Source: Paramecium sonneborni (lineage: Eukaryota > Ciliophora > Oligohymenophorea > Peniculida > Parameciidae). Taken from it: DNA of 64,000 nucleotides. The notes beneath the pieces are model-generated. The model ran no database searches, had not been told where the DNA came from, and saw nothing but the letters and a program-made list of their open reading frames with translations. Every line of letters starts with the position of its first letter. The stretch's first letter is position 1. The stretch is taken from positions 608,789 to 672,788 of the forward strand of contig CAJJDN010000031.1 in NCBI GenBank assembly GCA_905182985.1. Direction: 5' to 3'. Positions 12,413 through 24,547 of the stretch are shown here, piece after piece. A program made the position numbers and the translations under genes.

Positions 12413-13872
12413 TCAATTGGTAAACTTCTTTTTTTCCTATTCTAAAATCTCTAGATTTTTTTTAACTTCATTAGGCAATTCAATGAGACTTGGATATAAT
12501 TGTGCAATCATTTACCATTATGGCAAAACAAATGTAGCTATTAATTAGATTCTTAAAAATATACTTAAGAAAAATGTTTAGCCATTTAAGAATGTTAGTT
12601 TATCCTTGTATTAGAACATAGAGGTTACTTCCAATCCTTTTGTTGCCTCTTTCATAGTCTACTTTAATATATAATATATACTTAATCTTAAAACTCTTAA
12701 GCCAATAAAAAAGACCATTTCATATATGAATCCCATTCTAAACATGGATTTGATATATCACAACCATGAACTAATATATTTAAAATAAACTATAATCTTT
12801 TTATATGTATTTACTTTCCTATCTTCAAAACTGTCTTTATTCAATCCTCTGTATTTTATCAAAGGATCAGATATATTTGGATCTTCTCTTAAACTATAAG
12901 TTGCTTCCACTCTATCCTTAAAACTACCAAATATATTGAAATGTTATCCCATATCAGTAGCTAAAATAGAACTAGCTATTATTCGTTTAAAATCTTATTA
13001 TTATGTATTAGGTAATTAAGTTAAAAAATTTAATTACTAATTTTCAGACATTATGTTAAATAAAGTTGAAACATGCATACTCTCTAATACTGCTTATTCA
13101 CATATATTTCTATTTAACTTTTTTGATTTCTTAATCTTGTATAAATTATTAACTCCCTCTTTATTTTATATATTTATATTTACTATGATTTAAATCATGA
13201 CTTAAGCTTGCCAACAAAGCCGCAAAAATATCTAATTTAGAAACAAATACTTTTAAATCAGATTTCTCATATACACAAAACAATAACTAAACTATTAATA
13301 TTCTTTACTTAAAATAAAGCAAATGCATGAGTAAAATTATGATAAGCTACTATATTGTAGTTTAAATTTATTTAAGTCAAAAGATTCTCTAAATTACTGT
13401 AATTTGCATATTACTCAACCTTATATACAAAATAACTGTATTACTTCTAAATATTAAAATATCATCATTGAAGCTTTTAACATCTCCCTACTTGTATAAT
13501 GGTGATGATTGAAATTAATATTTATCAAATCCTCATATTCTTCATATACTATATGTTATTACTTAAAGTTGCTACTTTTTTACTGAAATCTAATTTCACA
13601 TCATAAACCAAAGGAACGAATCCTAATTTCATTGATTTCCATTTTTTTATGAATGCATGATAGTCGGTCTAATTAAGTTTCAATGCATTTTCCATTCTTC
13701 TTCGAAATCTCTTCAATGCCTTATAAACCTGATTTAATTAATCTTAGTTCTCTGATTTTAAAGAAGAAACACAACTCTCAAAAAGTTTGAAAGTATTTTG
13801 AAACTCCTTACTTGGCATTTGATAGCTAGTTTTTATTTGATTTAACTGTTGTTGAATCTACTCCAAACTCAT
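12413..13872 (-). CDS. 3',5'-cyclic nucleotide phosphodiesterase, 438 aa
   Basis: Six introns (13583-13608, 13420-13444, 13287-13308, 13159-13183, 12790-12814, 12662-12681) give 438 residues. The catalytic domain shows, in order, YHNFTHAFALFQ (proton-donor His), HDLNHKGVNN with N.NI..Q...ES.H (class I HD motif), ILATDMGQHF, and LVHGCDISNP with the second metal-binding Asp. The end of the catalytic domain (LPNE, YPSLIEL) is present. It has a short N-terminal region without GAF domains or membrane spans. The expected reaction is hydrolysis of cAMP or cGMP to 5'-NMP; specificity is not readable. The first intron could instead be 35 nt long at a nearby site. A decayed second copy of the family lies at 38.9-40.0 kb. 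Confidence 0.9.
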
Positions 13873-13986
13873 TTTAAATTATTTAATATTAAGAAATACA
13901 AATATAATTTATTGTTATTCATAAACTATTACATTAAAGTTAACCTTTATTTTAATATAATAATAATTAAAATATAATTTCATTTT

Positions 13987-14672
13987 ATGAATAGATCAAC
14001 ATTTCGCTATTTCAATTTCTCATTTATCAAGTCTAACTCATTTTAATGGTTTAAAAATAAACTTAATTTTAACAATAATCGTGGATAAATAATATTTAAT
14101 GATATTGAAGCATACATTTTTGGAAATCAATTTAATTCAAGTAATAATCTACATATATTATAATTTTTAGAAATTCAATGTGATTAAATTCTATTAAGAT
14201 ATAATTTTCTAATAGTACATGTTTGGCTAGTGTAGCAGGCACTAAAAACAAATTTGGTTAAAAATTATATAATTAAACAATAATTAGAAAGTATATTATA
14301 TAAATCTGCTGCCAATTATATTTATTAATTTGATGTAATATTTATTTTATTATTTAGGATAATTATAATTAAGAAATGAAATAAGAATTGGAAAGAAACT
14401 AGCAAGTTTTACAATTTGTATTAGATGATTATTTCATTTATTAATTTCAAAAGAAAACTCTAGAGTAAATTGTATTCGAGTACTTACATTATTTTATTTA
14501 GAGACATTTTGCTTTGTTAAGAAAATTAAAAACAAAAAATTGACAAAATTTGCACATATATAATTAATAATGTAAATTTAATGCTTAAAGTATATATTAG
14601 TACAATCATATGTTGAAATATGACCAAGGAGCTTTAAAGAAAGAAAATGAAAAGATTCAATGGATAGAATGA
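13987..14672 (+). CDS. Unknown 203-aa protein, possibly CBP3/UQCC1-like
   Basis: Introns at 14335-14357, 14480-14501 and 14572-14600 give 203 residues. The N terminus is basic and aromatic (MNRSTFRYFNFSFIKSNS), compatible with a mitochondrial presequence. A mid segment FLIVHVWLVQQALK, followed by LVLDDYF-like and helical stretches, recalls the helical CBP3/UQCC1 assembly-factor fold, whose F..H.W.L..RL motif is similar. That similarity is weak and from memory of the family. The C-terminal half is coiled-coil-like (KYDQGALKKENEKIQWIE). Confidence 0.55.
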
Positions 14673-14899
14673 ATATAAATTGTATTTATAAATTAAAATG
14701 GATAAATTTATAATAAAAATACTTAATTCCAATTTTTATTAATTTACTAACAAATTATCATATTATTTTTGATTTTAAGTTTTCGATCGAAGAAATAGTT
14801 AAGATGTTCTCTAATAAATTTATTTCACATTCGATTAAAATAACAATAATCATTGAAATAAGAAATCATTTAAATTGTATATTATTTTAATAATAATAA

Positions 14900-15387
14900 A
14901 TGATCGAAATATAATTGGGCTGTTTATCGGAAGATCGTTTTTGAGTTTTAACCAATCAAGATAATTTGATTAATCACAGAACTGATAAAATTACTATTTC
15001 ATAATAAATAATTGAAGCCTATAGAGTATCATATTCGATAATTATTGAATAAGAGTTTGAATTAATAAGAGAATTATCAGATGAAGTATATTTATAATTT
15101 TTAAAATGGTAAAGCGATAAGCAATTAAATTTAAAGTAGTTTATAATTACTTTAACAACTAAAATTTTAGATTTCTAGCAAAACATTATTTTACAAACAA
15201 AATTATTAATTGATCAGATAAATACTGTTGATGTAGTCGAATTAGTTGATTAGAAAATCATATAAAATTATTAAGATATTCTTGATAAGTAAATAGATTA
15301 CAAAAAAAAAATATTAATAAACTAATAAAATTATTGAAACTTGATCACATATTTAATGATAAATAGTTAAAAGAATGGAAATAATGA
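14900..15387 (+). CDS. Hypothetical helical protein with probable A-run frameshift, about 154 aa
   Basis: A frame opens at ATG 14900, with a likely 24-nt intron at 14937-14960 that removes an in-frame TGA. It reads well through helical sequence (for example IIEQEFELIRELSDEVYLQF and TKLLIDQINTVDVVELVDQ). At a run of ten A (15302-15311) the good frame shifts by one: downstream, NINKLIKLLKLDHIF and then DKQLKEWKQ lead to TGA 15385-15387. One more A in the run would restore the frame. This could be a sequencing slip or a real mutation. I do not recognise the family. Confidence 0.4.
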
Positions 15388-15564
15388 AATTTAAAGATTT
15401 AGAAAAAATTTAAATATAAATGTTCAAAATAAAATTAAGTTCACGAGACCAAAATATTATTATGATAGTGTTTTTGAGAAATATTAGATTTAAAATTAGC
15501 GAATAAAATTAATTAAATAAAAATTAGAAGAATGAAAGGTTGATTTTTCATACAAACTCAGTAT

Positions 15565-16428
15565 ATGGACAAAATAAGTAAAGTGTTTGTTTTCATTTTA
15601 GTAAATATCATAGTTTACATTGATGACATACTCATAATCTAAGGCTATGAAGTTTTCATTAATGACTAGATTAGAGTTACATAACTTATGTAAGGTATAA
15701 GAATTAAAATTTTATTAAGGATATTTTAAGCTTAATCGAATTATATTCATCTATATGATATTGATAGTTTAAGAACGAATCATTTTATATAATTTTATTT
15801 ATTGTTGATTCTGAAAAGCTTTTAATCGCATTAATAATAGGTAATGATTTGCAGTTGTTTAAACTTATGTATTTTAAATTGATTAGTAATTTAAAGATAG
15901 GAGTTACACTTAAATTGTTTGAAGTATATTTAAAAATATGTATAGAATTAAATCTGTAGAAGCACAGGAGTAACATTATAATTCTCCCTTTATTTCCATT
16001 TCAAGCCTTGTCTTAATTTAGTTAAGCTTTAAATTTTGATTCTTATTGGGATAAAATTAAGGTCTTAGATTATCGGTTATTAATAAATTTTTTGTTTAAG
16101 AAATGCTGCTTGTATTAAGTACTTAAGTAGATATATTTCATTATTTAGTTCAAATTTCAAAGCATTGTTTTCCAAATAATTTCATCAAAGTACATTTTAT
16201 CGATTTAGATACAAATAATCTTAAAAATATGGTAAAGTTTTATTATCAATTGGTGATGATTTAAGAATCAATCTATAACATATTGAGAGTAAATTTCTTA
16301 AATTTATTTATATAATAACATTTGAGTCACAAATTTTGGATGCTCTAGTAGTTTTTTAGTCACAATAAAAATTTGAATTTATTTTAAATGTATTAGATAA
16401 AAGAGAATATGGATTATTAAAGAATTGA
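15565..16428 (+). CDS. Possible membrane-anchored hypothetical protein
   Basis: The frame starting MDKISKVFVFILVNIIVYID (a hydrophobic N-terminal anchor) stays open to TGA 16426-16428 if a 30-nt GT...TAG segment at 15857-15886, which contains the only TGA, is removed. The C-terminal part reads naturally (SIGDDLRINLQHIESKFLKF, LNVLDKREYGLLKN). Other frames across 15.8-16.5 kb also look partly protein-like, so the model is uncertain. The interval 16429-16604 is otherwise unassigned. Confidence 0.35.
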
Positions 16429-16604
16429 TATTGATTGAGACTTTAAGTTTGATTAGATTAATCGATTATTCAACTTTGGCTTAAAAGTAATAATTGTTAA
16501 GAATTAAATTTATTTTTGCAAACTTCTATGAATGTTCTTTACTATAAGGATTATATATATAATTAAAATCATTATTTAATACATTTATTTTATAAATTTC
16601 GAAG

Positions 16605-18218
16605 ATGGCAAGAAAGAATGCAATCCATAGATTATTTTGCAGTTAAAATTGGACAATTAAATCCTAAATTACTCTTTTTTCTGTTCTATATGTTGCTTTC
16701 TGCATTTTGTTAACAACTACTCTATTAGTGATTTTCTTGAATTTTTCAAAGGAATCTTTGACAAATAGTACGTTAACCATGGAGAAATTAGAGACAATAA
16801 ATTAAATGTCGCGATATAATACTCTCTAAACATAATCATTTACTAGAGTTTTGAATTTTAGTTACAACACTTTATCTAAAATTGACAAATTAAATCACTT
16901 TATAGAAATATAGGCATAAAATAGTTTTAGCATAACCTAACCTACAAATTGTATCGATAATCCAAAGCTATGGGATAAATACATCTTTAATTGTAGCTTA
17001 TGTTATAAATTTTGTAACAAAACTAAGTAAATAGATGAATTGGATTATAAGTAATACTTCTAATTAATTTCACTTATAACTTAGAGTCTGCCAATTTTGA
17101 ATTTATATAGATAAACATTTTTTACAAGCACAAGTTATGAATAATTTTTCACTGTTTTTAGAGGTGGAGATTATACTAAATTTGTAGCTCATATAAGACC
17201 TTGGTACATAAATCATATTAACAGAACAAAATATGAAAATCATAAATTTTATTTATCAGACTTATATTTAGATTGGATAAATAAATTAGCAATAGCATTT
17301 ACTGTAGATTTGACAAATTTGTAGGGTGAAATGATTGGAGTGATAGGGTATGATTTAGCATTTGATTTACTTCCTTATTTTTTAGATTAACGACTTAAAA
17401 TGGAAATTGTTAATTCAACAGGTCATTTATTAGTTAGTAGTTATTATGAAGAAAATAAATATCCTACAGTAATTTATAATACTTCTTTGACTGGATTTAC
17501 AGAATATGATTGGTAGAAAATGAAAAAATTTGGAGATGATGATAATATAGGTAGAGGTACATTAAGAGTAAAAAATAGAAGGACAATGGAATTTAATGAG
17601 ATTTCAGTTTACAAAATGAAATATCCTGAATTTTATATCATAATGTATATATGTGTATTAATTAGTTATTAAACAGATGATTAATTTATAAAAGATCAAT
17701 AAATTATATTAGATAATTTGGCTAAGTTTGATGAATCAATTTTATTAGGAACTATATATTTTAGTTTAATAATTTTATTTTCAGTATTGTTGATTTAATT
17801 CTTAATTATTAAGTATGTTTTAAGTCATTTAGAATCATTAGTTTTGATTACAAAATAGCAAATATTTTTAAAACAAAGAATAAAAAATAAAAGCATAGCA
17901 ATAAATCCAGATAAAGATAATACAATATCTAAATTATGTCGATCTTTTTTAAAATTAAATTAGAATTTAACAAATTTCAAATGGAAGAAATCAAAATTGT
18001 GTAGAACAATATAGAAAATAAAGCATCCTAGAAATAATTGTGGAGTTGATTAATTTATGATTGAGAATTTTAATAATTAGATAAAAGAGTCAAGTCAATA
18101 ATTAGAAAACTATGAGGATGAGAATGACATATGTTTAAGGACAGGTTTATTTAAAAGATTAGTTTGCCAAAATAAATATTAACATTGGTTATTTATATAA
18201 AAATACGGTACTTAATGA
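16605..18218 (+). CDS. Two-TM membrane protein with Cache-like ectodomain, 537 aa
   Basis: A single exon encodes 537 residues starting MARKNAIHRLFCSQNWTIKS. A first transmembrane segment follows (SVLYVAFCILLTTTLLVIFL, about residues 25-47). The large outer region (about 50-375) has the feel of a Cache sensor domain: RGGDYTKFVAHIRPWY, then LAIAFTVDL...GVIGYDLAFDLL, then VNSTGHLLVSSYY. A second transmembrane segment (TIYFSLIILFSVLLIQFLII) precedes a short cytoplasmic tail. Related ciliate proteins are usually longer and may carry catalytic domains; none is visible here. The ligand is unknown. The protein lies in the plasma or ciliary membrane by inference. Confidence 0.7.
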
Positions 18219-18275
18219 TTATATGTAATTAATTTTACTTCATATATTCGTTTTTAATAATTATTGAAATAACAA

Positions 18276-19428
18276 ATGAAATTAATCGTATTGATAGTGC
18301 TAATAGGAGCAATTGTAGCAAGAGATGAATATTTCTTTGCTTAATTGAGAGATTCTGAATTTGGAAAAACAATTATTTAGACATTACAAGTATAATTACT
18401 TTAAGAGCATCCTGCTGATACAGTTGTTCATCTTCTAAAGTAAATGAAAGATGATCTTCTTAACGAACAGAGAGCTGAAGATGAAGATGTTTAGAGTTCA
18501 TTATAAAGTTGTTAAACTGCTTCTGAAGCAGCAGCTGCAGTAATAACAGTTGCTAAAGAAAGAAAGGCAACAGCAGAAGAAAGATTACCTCTATTGTAAT
18601 AAGAATAAAATGATAAGAAATAATAATTATTTGATAAATAAGGAGAAGAATAAAGAAACTTAGATAGAGTTAGTGTATTGCAAGAAGCTCGTAATGTTTA
18701 AAGAGTAAATATAATTTAATATAATATTTAGAGTGAATATGAATAAAGAAGAGATGAATTAGTAGGATTGATTTCTGCCTTATAAGAAGCTAAATAAATA
18801 TTATCTTAAGGAATTACAGCTTTAAAGAAAACAAGTTTTGCTGAATTAAAGAGTCATCATTAAAACTTTTTAAAATATTATCCTCATAAAAAAGGATTTC
18901 ATACAATGGTTAATATGTTATTAGAAGTTTTGTAAGATGAAGGAACATAAGAAAATGCAGCTTAAAAAGTAGTCAAAATTATTGATACTCTTGTTGATAG
19001 CATTTTCTAGGTATAAAAAGAAGAAATGAAAGCAGATGATGGAAGAGAATTAGATTTTTAAACATAAAAAGAAAGATTACTTTTAGCTAATAGAAGATTA
19101 GCTGGTAGTATTGCAGATTTGAATGCTCGTTATGAAGTATTGGGATAAAAGATTTTAGAAGTTAGAAATGATGTTGCTACTTAAGATGCTGTAATAATAT
19201 TATATTATTTTTATAGGTCATTTTCAATAAATAAACTGAAAAAGGAGATTGGGATTAAACTTGTAATGATACTGAGAGAACTCATAGATAATAAACAGAT
19301 GCAAGGTTTAAAATTAAATTTTATTTTATAGAAATGTTTAACTTGAGATTATTGTTGAATGCATTGATATCTTTGAAACAAGATTTGACATGGAAACTAA
19401 AAGTTATATTCAACGCATAAGATTCTGA
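18276..19428 (+). CDS. Trichocyst matrix protein precursor, 366 aa
   Basis: Introns at 19191-19216 and 19306-19331 give 366 residues. The N terminus MKLIVLIVLIGAIVA is a signal peptide. The body is a Gln/Glu/Ala-rich coiled coil with one early pair of Cys contexts (SLQSCQTASEA) and a late one (DQTCNDTERTHR). It ends with the motif VECIDIFETRFDMETKSY that is common to trichocyst matrix proteins (TMP). Length and layout match TMP precursors, which are cleaved and crystallise into the trichocyst core. It is followed head-to-tail by a second, divergent TMP 51 bp downstream. Confidence 0.9.
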
Positions 19429-19479
19429 AAAATATTAATACCAATAAATAAAAACGGATTCTAATATATATAAATATAT

Positions 19480-20747
19480 ATGAAAATTTCAATTGTATTG
19501 TCTCTCCTAGTTTTAGGATGTTTAGCAATGGACTTCGATTAATAAATTGAAGAATTGTAAAGCTCTAATTTTGGATAAACAATTTTCTAAACAATAATGA
19601 TGGAGCTCAAAACTGAAGACCCAGTTGTGTCCAATCTTATAAATATGGTATAAGGAATTGAAACAACTCTTGAAAATGAATAATAAAGAGATGATGATAG
19701 AATAGTTAGGATAAGATAAAATTGTGACATAGATATCACTACACTCAAAAATTAAATTAATTAAAACACTATTGCATCACTTGGTCTCAAAAGTTAACTT
19801 GATTCCTTAAATCCATAAAAAGTCTAGGCTGTTGCAAATTTAGAAAGAAAAAACAATGAAATTACTGATTTAAAGGCTGAGTTATAATATTAATCTCATA
19901 AAAGAGAAACTGAGACTTAAGCTTATGAAACTATTTTAGATAATTTAGAATAAGCTTTATTTGGAGTTAATTAAGTTAAAGGATACTTCAATAGTTATTT
20001 AGATATTCTTGTTAAGAATAGAAAAAGATTTGAAAAACCTTCATTTTTAGAAGAATCTTATAGTTTCAAATATGAAGAATCTGAATAATTTGATTCTGAT
20101 TCAAGAGCATTAACATCTTTAACATAAGTTGCCTAAAAGGTCAATAAAATTAAACATCATGTATAACAAAATTTATATATAAATATATAGGTTCAATTAG
20201 AAGGATATGCTACTATGCTTGAAATAATGAGTGAATTAGCATCTAAAGCAGCTGATGAACCCTCTTAAGCAGAAGTTTTAACAAGAAAAGTTCTTTCAAT
20301 ATTGAAATAAATTGAAAATTATATTCAATCTGAAAGAATCAGAGAAGATTAAGCAGAAGCTCTTAGATCTAGTAATTTTGATCTTCTAAAGACTCTTTTA
20401 TCTGATTAATTAGTTTAGGCTAATCAAGATAAAACTTATATGGAAGGTATTAAATAATTTGTAATTATTTTAGGTTTGGTTGCTTCATTATCAACTAGAA
20501 TAACTTAAGGAGCAAATGAGAAATTTGAAGTAGATTAAAAAGTAGCAATTAAAACAAAAGAATTAGAAAATAGATAAACTGATTGTAGACTTAAAAATAA
20601 TGAATATGAAACAGATACTTAAAATAGGTATTTAAAATTATAATAATAAATAATATTAGAATTAAATAAAAAAGAGTAGTTTTTGTAGCAGTTGATTTAA
20701 TTTCATCCAAATTAGGCTAGTTAAAGCGTAAATTGCTTGAAGATTGA
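19480..20747 (+). CDS. Trichocyst matrix protein precursor, 401 aa
   Basis: Introns at 20161-20190 (30 nt) and 20628-20659 (32 nt) give 401 residues. The start is a signal peptide (MKISIVLSLLVLGCLA). The sequence is a long acidic coiled coil with the TMP order: NF G.TIF.T at the N terminus, one Cys in RQNCDIDITTLK, a pro-region, and a C-terminal Cys segment RQTDCRLKNNEYETDTQNR ending in ISSKLGQLKRKLLED. The second intron is supported because splicing yields this TMP-like C terminus. Without it the frame continues to 20871 with poor sequence. It pairs with the preceding TMP gene and may be co-regulated with trichocyst biogenesis. Confidence 0.85.
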
Positions 20748-20887
20748 ATTATTATAAAATAGTGACATAATTAATTTAAGAATAAATTTTTCTTATTTTT
20801 TATCTCAAGACGAGTACATTAGCTTTCCAAAAATAGTTTCAAAAAATAATAGTAATCAATTTGCATTATGATATAACTATTATATTA

Positions 20888-21605
20888 ATGATTAAAGATA
20901 AATATATAAAAGTGACTGATCCTATATAAGATTAAAAAGGTAAGAAAATAATTCTGAATGATGTTTCAGGATATGTAAAACTTGAATAAATAACTACTAT
21001 AATGAGATCATAGATGAGGGGAGCTTATTTTCTTAGTGGAAAATCAGCAGTATTTTCTGTATTAGGACCTTTATTAAAGTTATGTATAAATATTATTCTA
21101 TTTTCATTCTTTTAAAAAGAAATATTTTTTTAAAAAAGAAAAATCAAGAATATGTATAGAGCATTTTCATATTTAATGAGTAAAGTTTTCTTAAGTGGAA
21201 ATGGTATAAATTTTAATTTTGAAATAGATTTACTGGATGTTTATTTAAAGATGCCAAACAATCTTTATCATTATATCCAATACTTTCAATTCCTTCTAAG
21301 TATTTAGTGGATAATATACAACTTTAACTTCTATCCATAAATTTATGAGTTAGGTTCAATATATATTAGTATAAAATTTATTATTATTTAGCCATTTAAA
21401 TATTTTTTAGAATGATTTGAAAGAAATTAATTAAATGATGCTATATTTGACTTAGATCCTACAGGAAAAGTTATATCTCTGTGGGATTACTATGGAATGG
21501 ATGTAAAATTGTGCTATAGTATTAATATCTATTGCAGTTATGTTTCAAGTTTTTGATGAAGTCTTTCTAAAACTTTTAGTTAACAAATTAAATGTTTGTA
21601 ATTGA
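20888..21605 (+). pseudogene. Relic of an ABCG-type transporter
   Basis: Fragments in changing frames match the order of an ABCG half-transporter. KKIILNDVSGYVKLEQI resembles the start of the nucleotide-binding domain. It is followed immediately by membrane-domain remnants (QMRGAYFLSGKSAVFSVLGP, YRAFSYLMSKVFLSG) and a C-terminal trace (GKVISLWDYYGMD...FLKLLVNKLN). The Walker A, signature and Walker B region, normally about 150 residues, is absent between the first two fragments. In-frame TGA codons interrupt the rest. It is a deletion-bearing pseudogene between two intact genes. Confidence 0.7.
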
Positions 21606-21703
21606 GTAATTCATATAATTATTTAATTATAAAAGATTCAATTTAAGTATAAAGTGTGATAATTTTAATCATAAACAATATATATATATATTTATATAAT
21701 ATA

Positions 21704-22189
21704 ATGAGCAATGCTTTCAAATCAGCTGGTAATAATCTCACTAAAGGTGATCTTGGATAAACAGGATAAAGCTTTGGAGGATAATAAAATCCTGCTTCTC
21801 TAAAAGGAAAATTGATGAGTTTAGAAGTATCAAATACATTTATTGAAGGAAACTATTAAAGGTATTTAAGATGAAATGAATTTCCATAAAAAAGAAGTCT
21901 AAATTTTAAAATCTGAAAAAGACACCCTTGAATCAGTTTTGAGTATGAAAACTTAAGATGTTAAAAAAACTCTAACAAATGAATTAATGAGAATTGAGGA
22001 AGAAATGAAAAGGTAATTTTACTTAATCATGATTTTAGACATTTTGCTCATTAAAAGGCTGAAAATTCTAGACTGTAATAACAAATAACAGCTTTAAAAG
22101 GAGAAAAAACTGCATTATAATAATAATTGCTTGGATTATAAAGAAGAATAGCAGAACTTGAATTATAAGTTGGTTAGGAATAAGCATGA
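21704..22189 (+). CDS. Small coiled-coil protein, 145 aa
   Basis: Introns at 21827-21848 and 22013-22038 give 145 residues. About 40 Gly/Asn-rich residues (KSAGNNLTKGDLGQTGQSFGG) precede a continuous coiled coil (DEMNFHKKEVQILKSEKDTL through LQRRIAELELQVGQEQA). The arrangement resembles short axonemal coiled coils such as the DRC12/CCDC153 type, but I cannot confirm that. The stop is 12 bp from the stop of the convergent HAD gene. Confidence 0.75.
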
Positions 22190-22201
22190 TAATTATCATA
22201 T

Positions 22202-23072
22202 TCATATATATAAATGGTCACATACATATGTTGTTTTTACATGTTCAGCTTATTCTTAATTTGTAACACCTGTAGTTACTAAAATAGTATCTATTCCACA
22301 ATTCCATCCAAATTCAATATCTGTTTCAGGATTATCTCCAATCATAACTATCTTTGATTTATCTTAAATATTGTTTTGTTTCATTATTATTTCTAAAGCT
22401 GTAGGTGATGGTTTTCCTACTAGAAGAGATTTTTATCCTGTTGCTCTCTCTAAAATAGCTTAAATACATCCTCCAGCTGGCATCAATCGATTTTATACTT
22501 TTATAAAGCTGTCAGGATTAGCAGCCACAAATTTACATCCCTTTTAAATACACAAACTTGCATAACAAAGCATATAGTAATTAAATTATGGATTATGACC
22601 AGAAACTACACAATCAATATCTTCATCTGGTTAAATACTATTAAATATGTCATATGTAACATATTAATTATCCTTAAACTCATCAGAATCTTTTGTTTTT
22701 ATTCCTTATGCAGATAATTCTTCTGTTATCCCAATTACTCCTAAATTAAAGGCTTTTTTATAATTATTCATCTTCAAATATACTGCAGTTAAATATGAAC
22801 TTGAATATATGTGATTCAAATCTGTTTTTATATCTATACCGGTCAATATTTCAAAATAAGATTATCTGCTTTTAGTTGAATTATTTGTCAAAAAATATAC
22901 AGATTTTCCTTTCTCAATTAAATGCTTCACTCCCTAAACTCCACTCTCAATAAATTATCCACCTGTCCACTTTTTTATTAATTTATATAATTACTATCAC
23001 GCCATCCATATCAAAAACAAAATGGTCATATTTGTCAATAATATCTGTCACAGATTTAATTTTAATTGACAT
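22202..23072 (-). CDS. HAD-superfamily phosphatase (phosphoglycolate/4-nitrophenyl type), 281 aa
   Basis: One intron at 22970-22994 gives 281 residues. All HAD motifs are present: motif I FVFDMDGVI (nucleophile Asp), motif II FLTNNST, the conserved Lys in LLVGKPSPTALE, and motif III MIGDNPETDIEFG. The cap between motifs II and III is of the C2 type found in PGP/PDXP/NagD relatives. Expected role: Mg-dependent dephosphorylation of small metabolites such as 2-phosphoglycolate. Substrate is not readable from sequence. Length fits the family. Confidence 0.92.
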
Positions 23073-23096
23073 TATATTTAAAAATAAAATTAATCA

Positions 23097-23866
23097 TCAA
23101 TATAAAGATTATTGAGACTTCTCCATATGTTTGATAGTTGCATTAAAATTTTTTATTGAATTACATATTCCAACCCTATTGCTATTATCATCGTTTACTA
23201 TTGATCTATCAATTCCTTCTGTTTATAATTTAACTTTTCTATTAGTATCTCTAAATAATTGTGGCGCACAATTTTTATGCACACTTTATTGTAATTGTTA
23301 TTGATTTAACTATGTATATTAACTTGGCTATATTTATTATGCTTATTCTTTATATTATTTTAATTCTCTCTAACATTGACTAAAATAAATCAAAAAAATT
23401 TTTACATTAATTTTTATTCTAATTTTAATTTCTCTGTAATTTAAAATTCTAATTATTGCTAAAATATTTCCTTATCTTTCTACTATTCATTTTAAATTAA
23501 TTGCAATAATTCTTTATCATTTTGTTCGCTCATATAAAATTCTAGATCTTCTTTTAACTATGAAATTTCTTATTCATATTATTGTTTTTAATCATTGATC
23601 AATTTTTAAAAATGATTTTAAATATTTTCAATTTCAATCTAATGTTATGTCTTTAACTCTCTAATTTAAAGCATAAATTCTTTTTTTAACTATAACATTT
23701 ATTATTTGCATTAACAAGATTGTTATTTATTTTTAAATAAATTTTCTTTTTCATTATCAGAAATAAATGATGATTAATCTTCTGATTCCCTAGTTTAATC
23801 TAATTCTTTTCTATTTTATTTTTGAAATAATTTAATAGATTGCCATATTTCTTCCTTTTTCAACAT
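23097..23866 (-). CDS. Gln-rich coiled-coil protein, 247 aa
   Basis: One intron at 23380-23405 gives 247 residues. Residues about 60-170 form a strongly heptad-like, Gln-rich coiled coil (MLQLKKEFMLQIRELKTQHQ, EISQLKEDLEFYMSEQNDKE). The C-terminal part is polar, ending in NATIKHMEKSQQSLY. No known domain was recognised. Tight spacing to both neighbours on the same strand (24 bp and 44 bp). Confidence 0.72.
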
Positions 23867-23910
23867 TGTCTGTTATTTTTAATTAAATTAATAATGCTAA
23901 CATAAAATAT

Positions 23911-24468
23911 TCACTAAACAAGCTATTTTATATATCCTTGTTCTCCATTTATCATTTTAAATAGATGCATATCTATATTTTCTTCATTAATTTGTTTTCC
24001 CGTAAATTCAAATAATTTGTAATTTTCAATTTTGAGGGCACTTTCTTTATCTTTATTATAGTCTTAGATAGCCTAAAATTTAATTTTATAATTACATCTC
24101 TAAGAGTTACTAATTTTTTATTAAAAAGGAAAGTTTAAGTAGTATTATTTACAATAAAATGCACAAATATCATATCCTCTAGCTTAATAGAAATAAATAC
24201 ATTCATTTAGTGGTTTAATAGAAATATGTTTTACTTCAACTAATAACATATCATAACCTAATAAATTATTAGTTGAATCAAAAGGCCATAAGTTATGTGC
24301 AAATTGATTTTTTAGGATGCTATTCATTAAATCTCCTACAGTTTTCATACCATAACAAGTTTTATCATTTTTAATTTCCCCATTAATTTCATAAGTGAAT
24401 TCCACATCATATCTATCTCCCTTAATTTATATAGCCCTTTATTTTGCTATTTAAAGTTATTTTTCCAT
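23911..24468 (-). CDS. Unknown 185-aa protein
   Basis: A single exon runs from ATG 24468 to TGA 23911-23913. The sequence is mixed and globular-looking, with segments FTYEINGEIKNDKTCYGMKT, AHNLWPFDSTNNLLGYDMLL and ISIKPLNECIYFY, and a C terminus QINEENIDMHLFKMINGEQG. It has no signal peptide or membrane span. The family is not recognised. Confidence 0.65.
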
Positions 24469-24547
24469 TCTGATATTAGATATATAAATCAATTAAATAT
24501 TAATAAAGTATTAAAGATATTATATATATATATATATAAATATTATC

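Noticed and set aside
16605..16800. A 20-nt GT...TAG intron at about 16709-16728 joining an upstream frame to the sensor-like protein
   Set aside because: The alternative single-exon frame from ATG 16605 gives a more natural cytoplasmic start and first membrane segment with no splice needed.
24500..24540. (TA)n run as a special element
   Set aside because: Simple dinucleotide run typical of AT-rich intergenic DNA; no associated structure.
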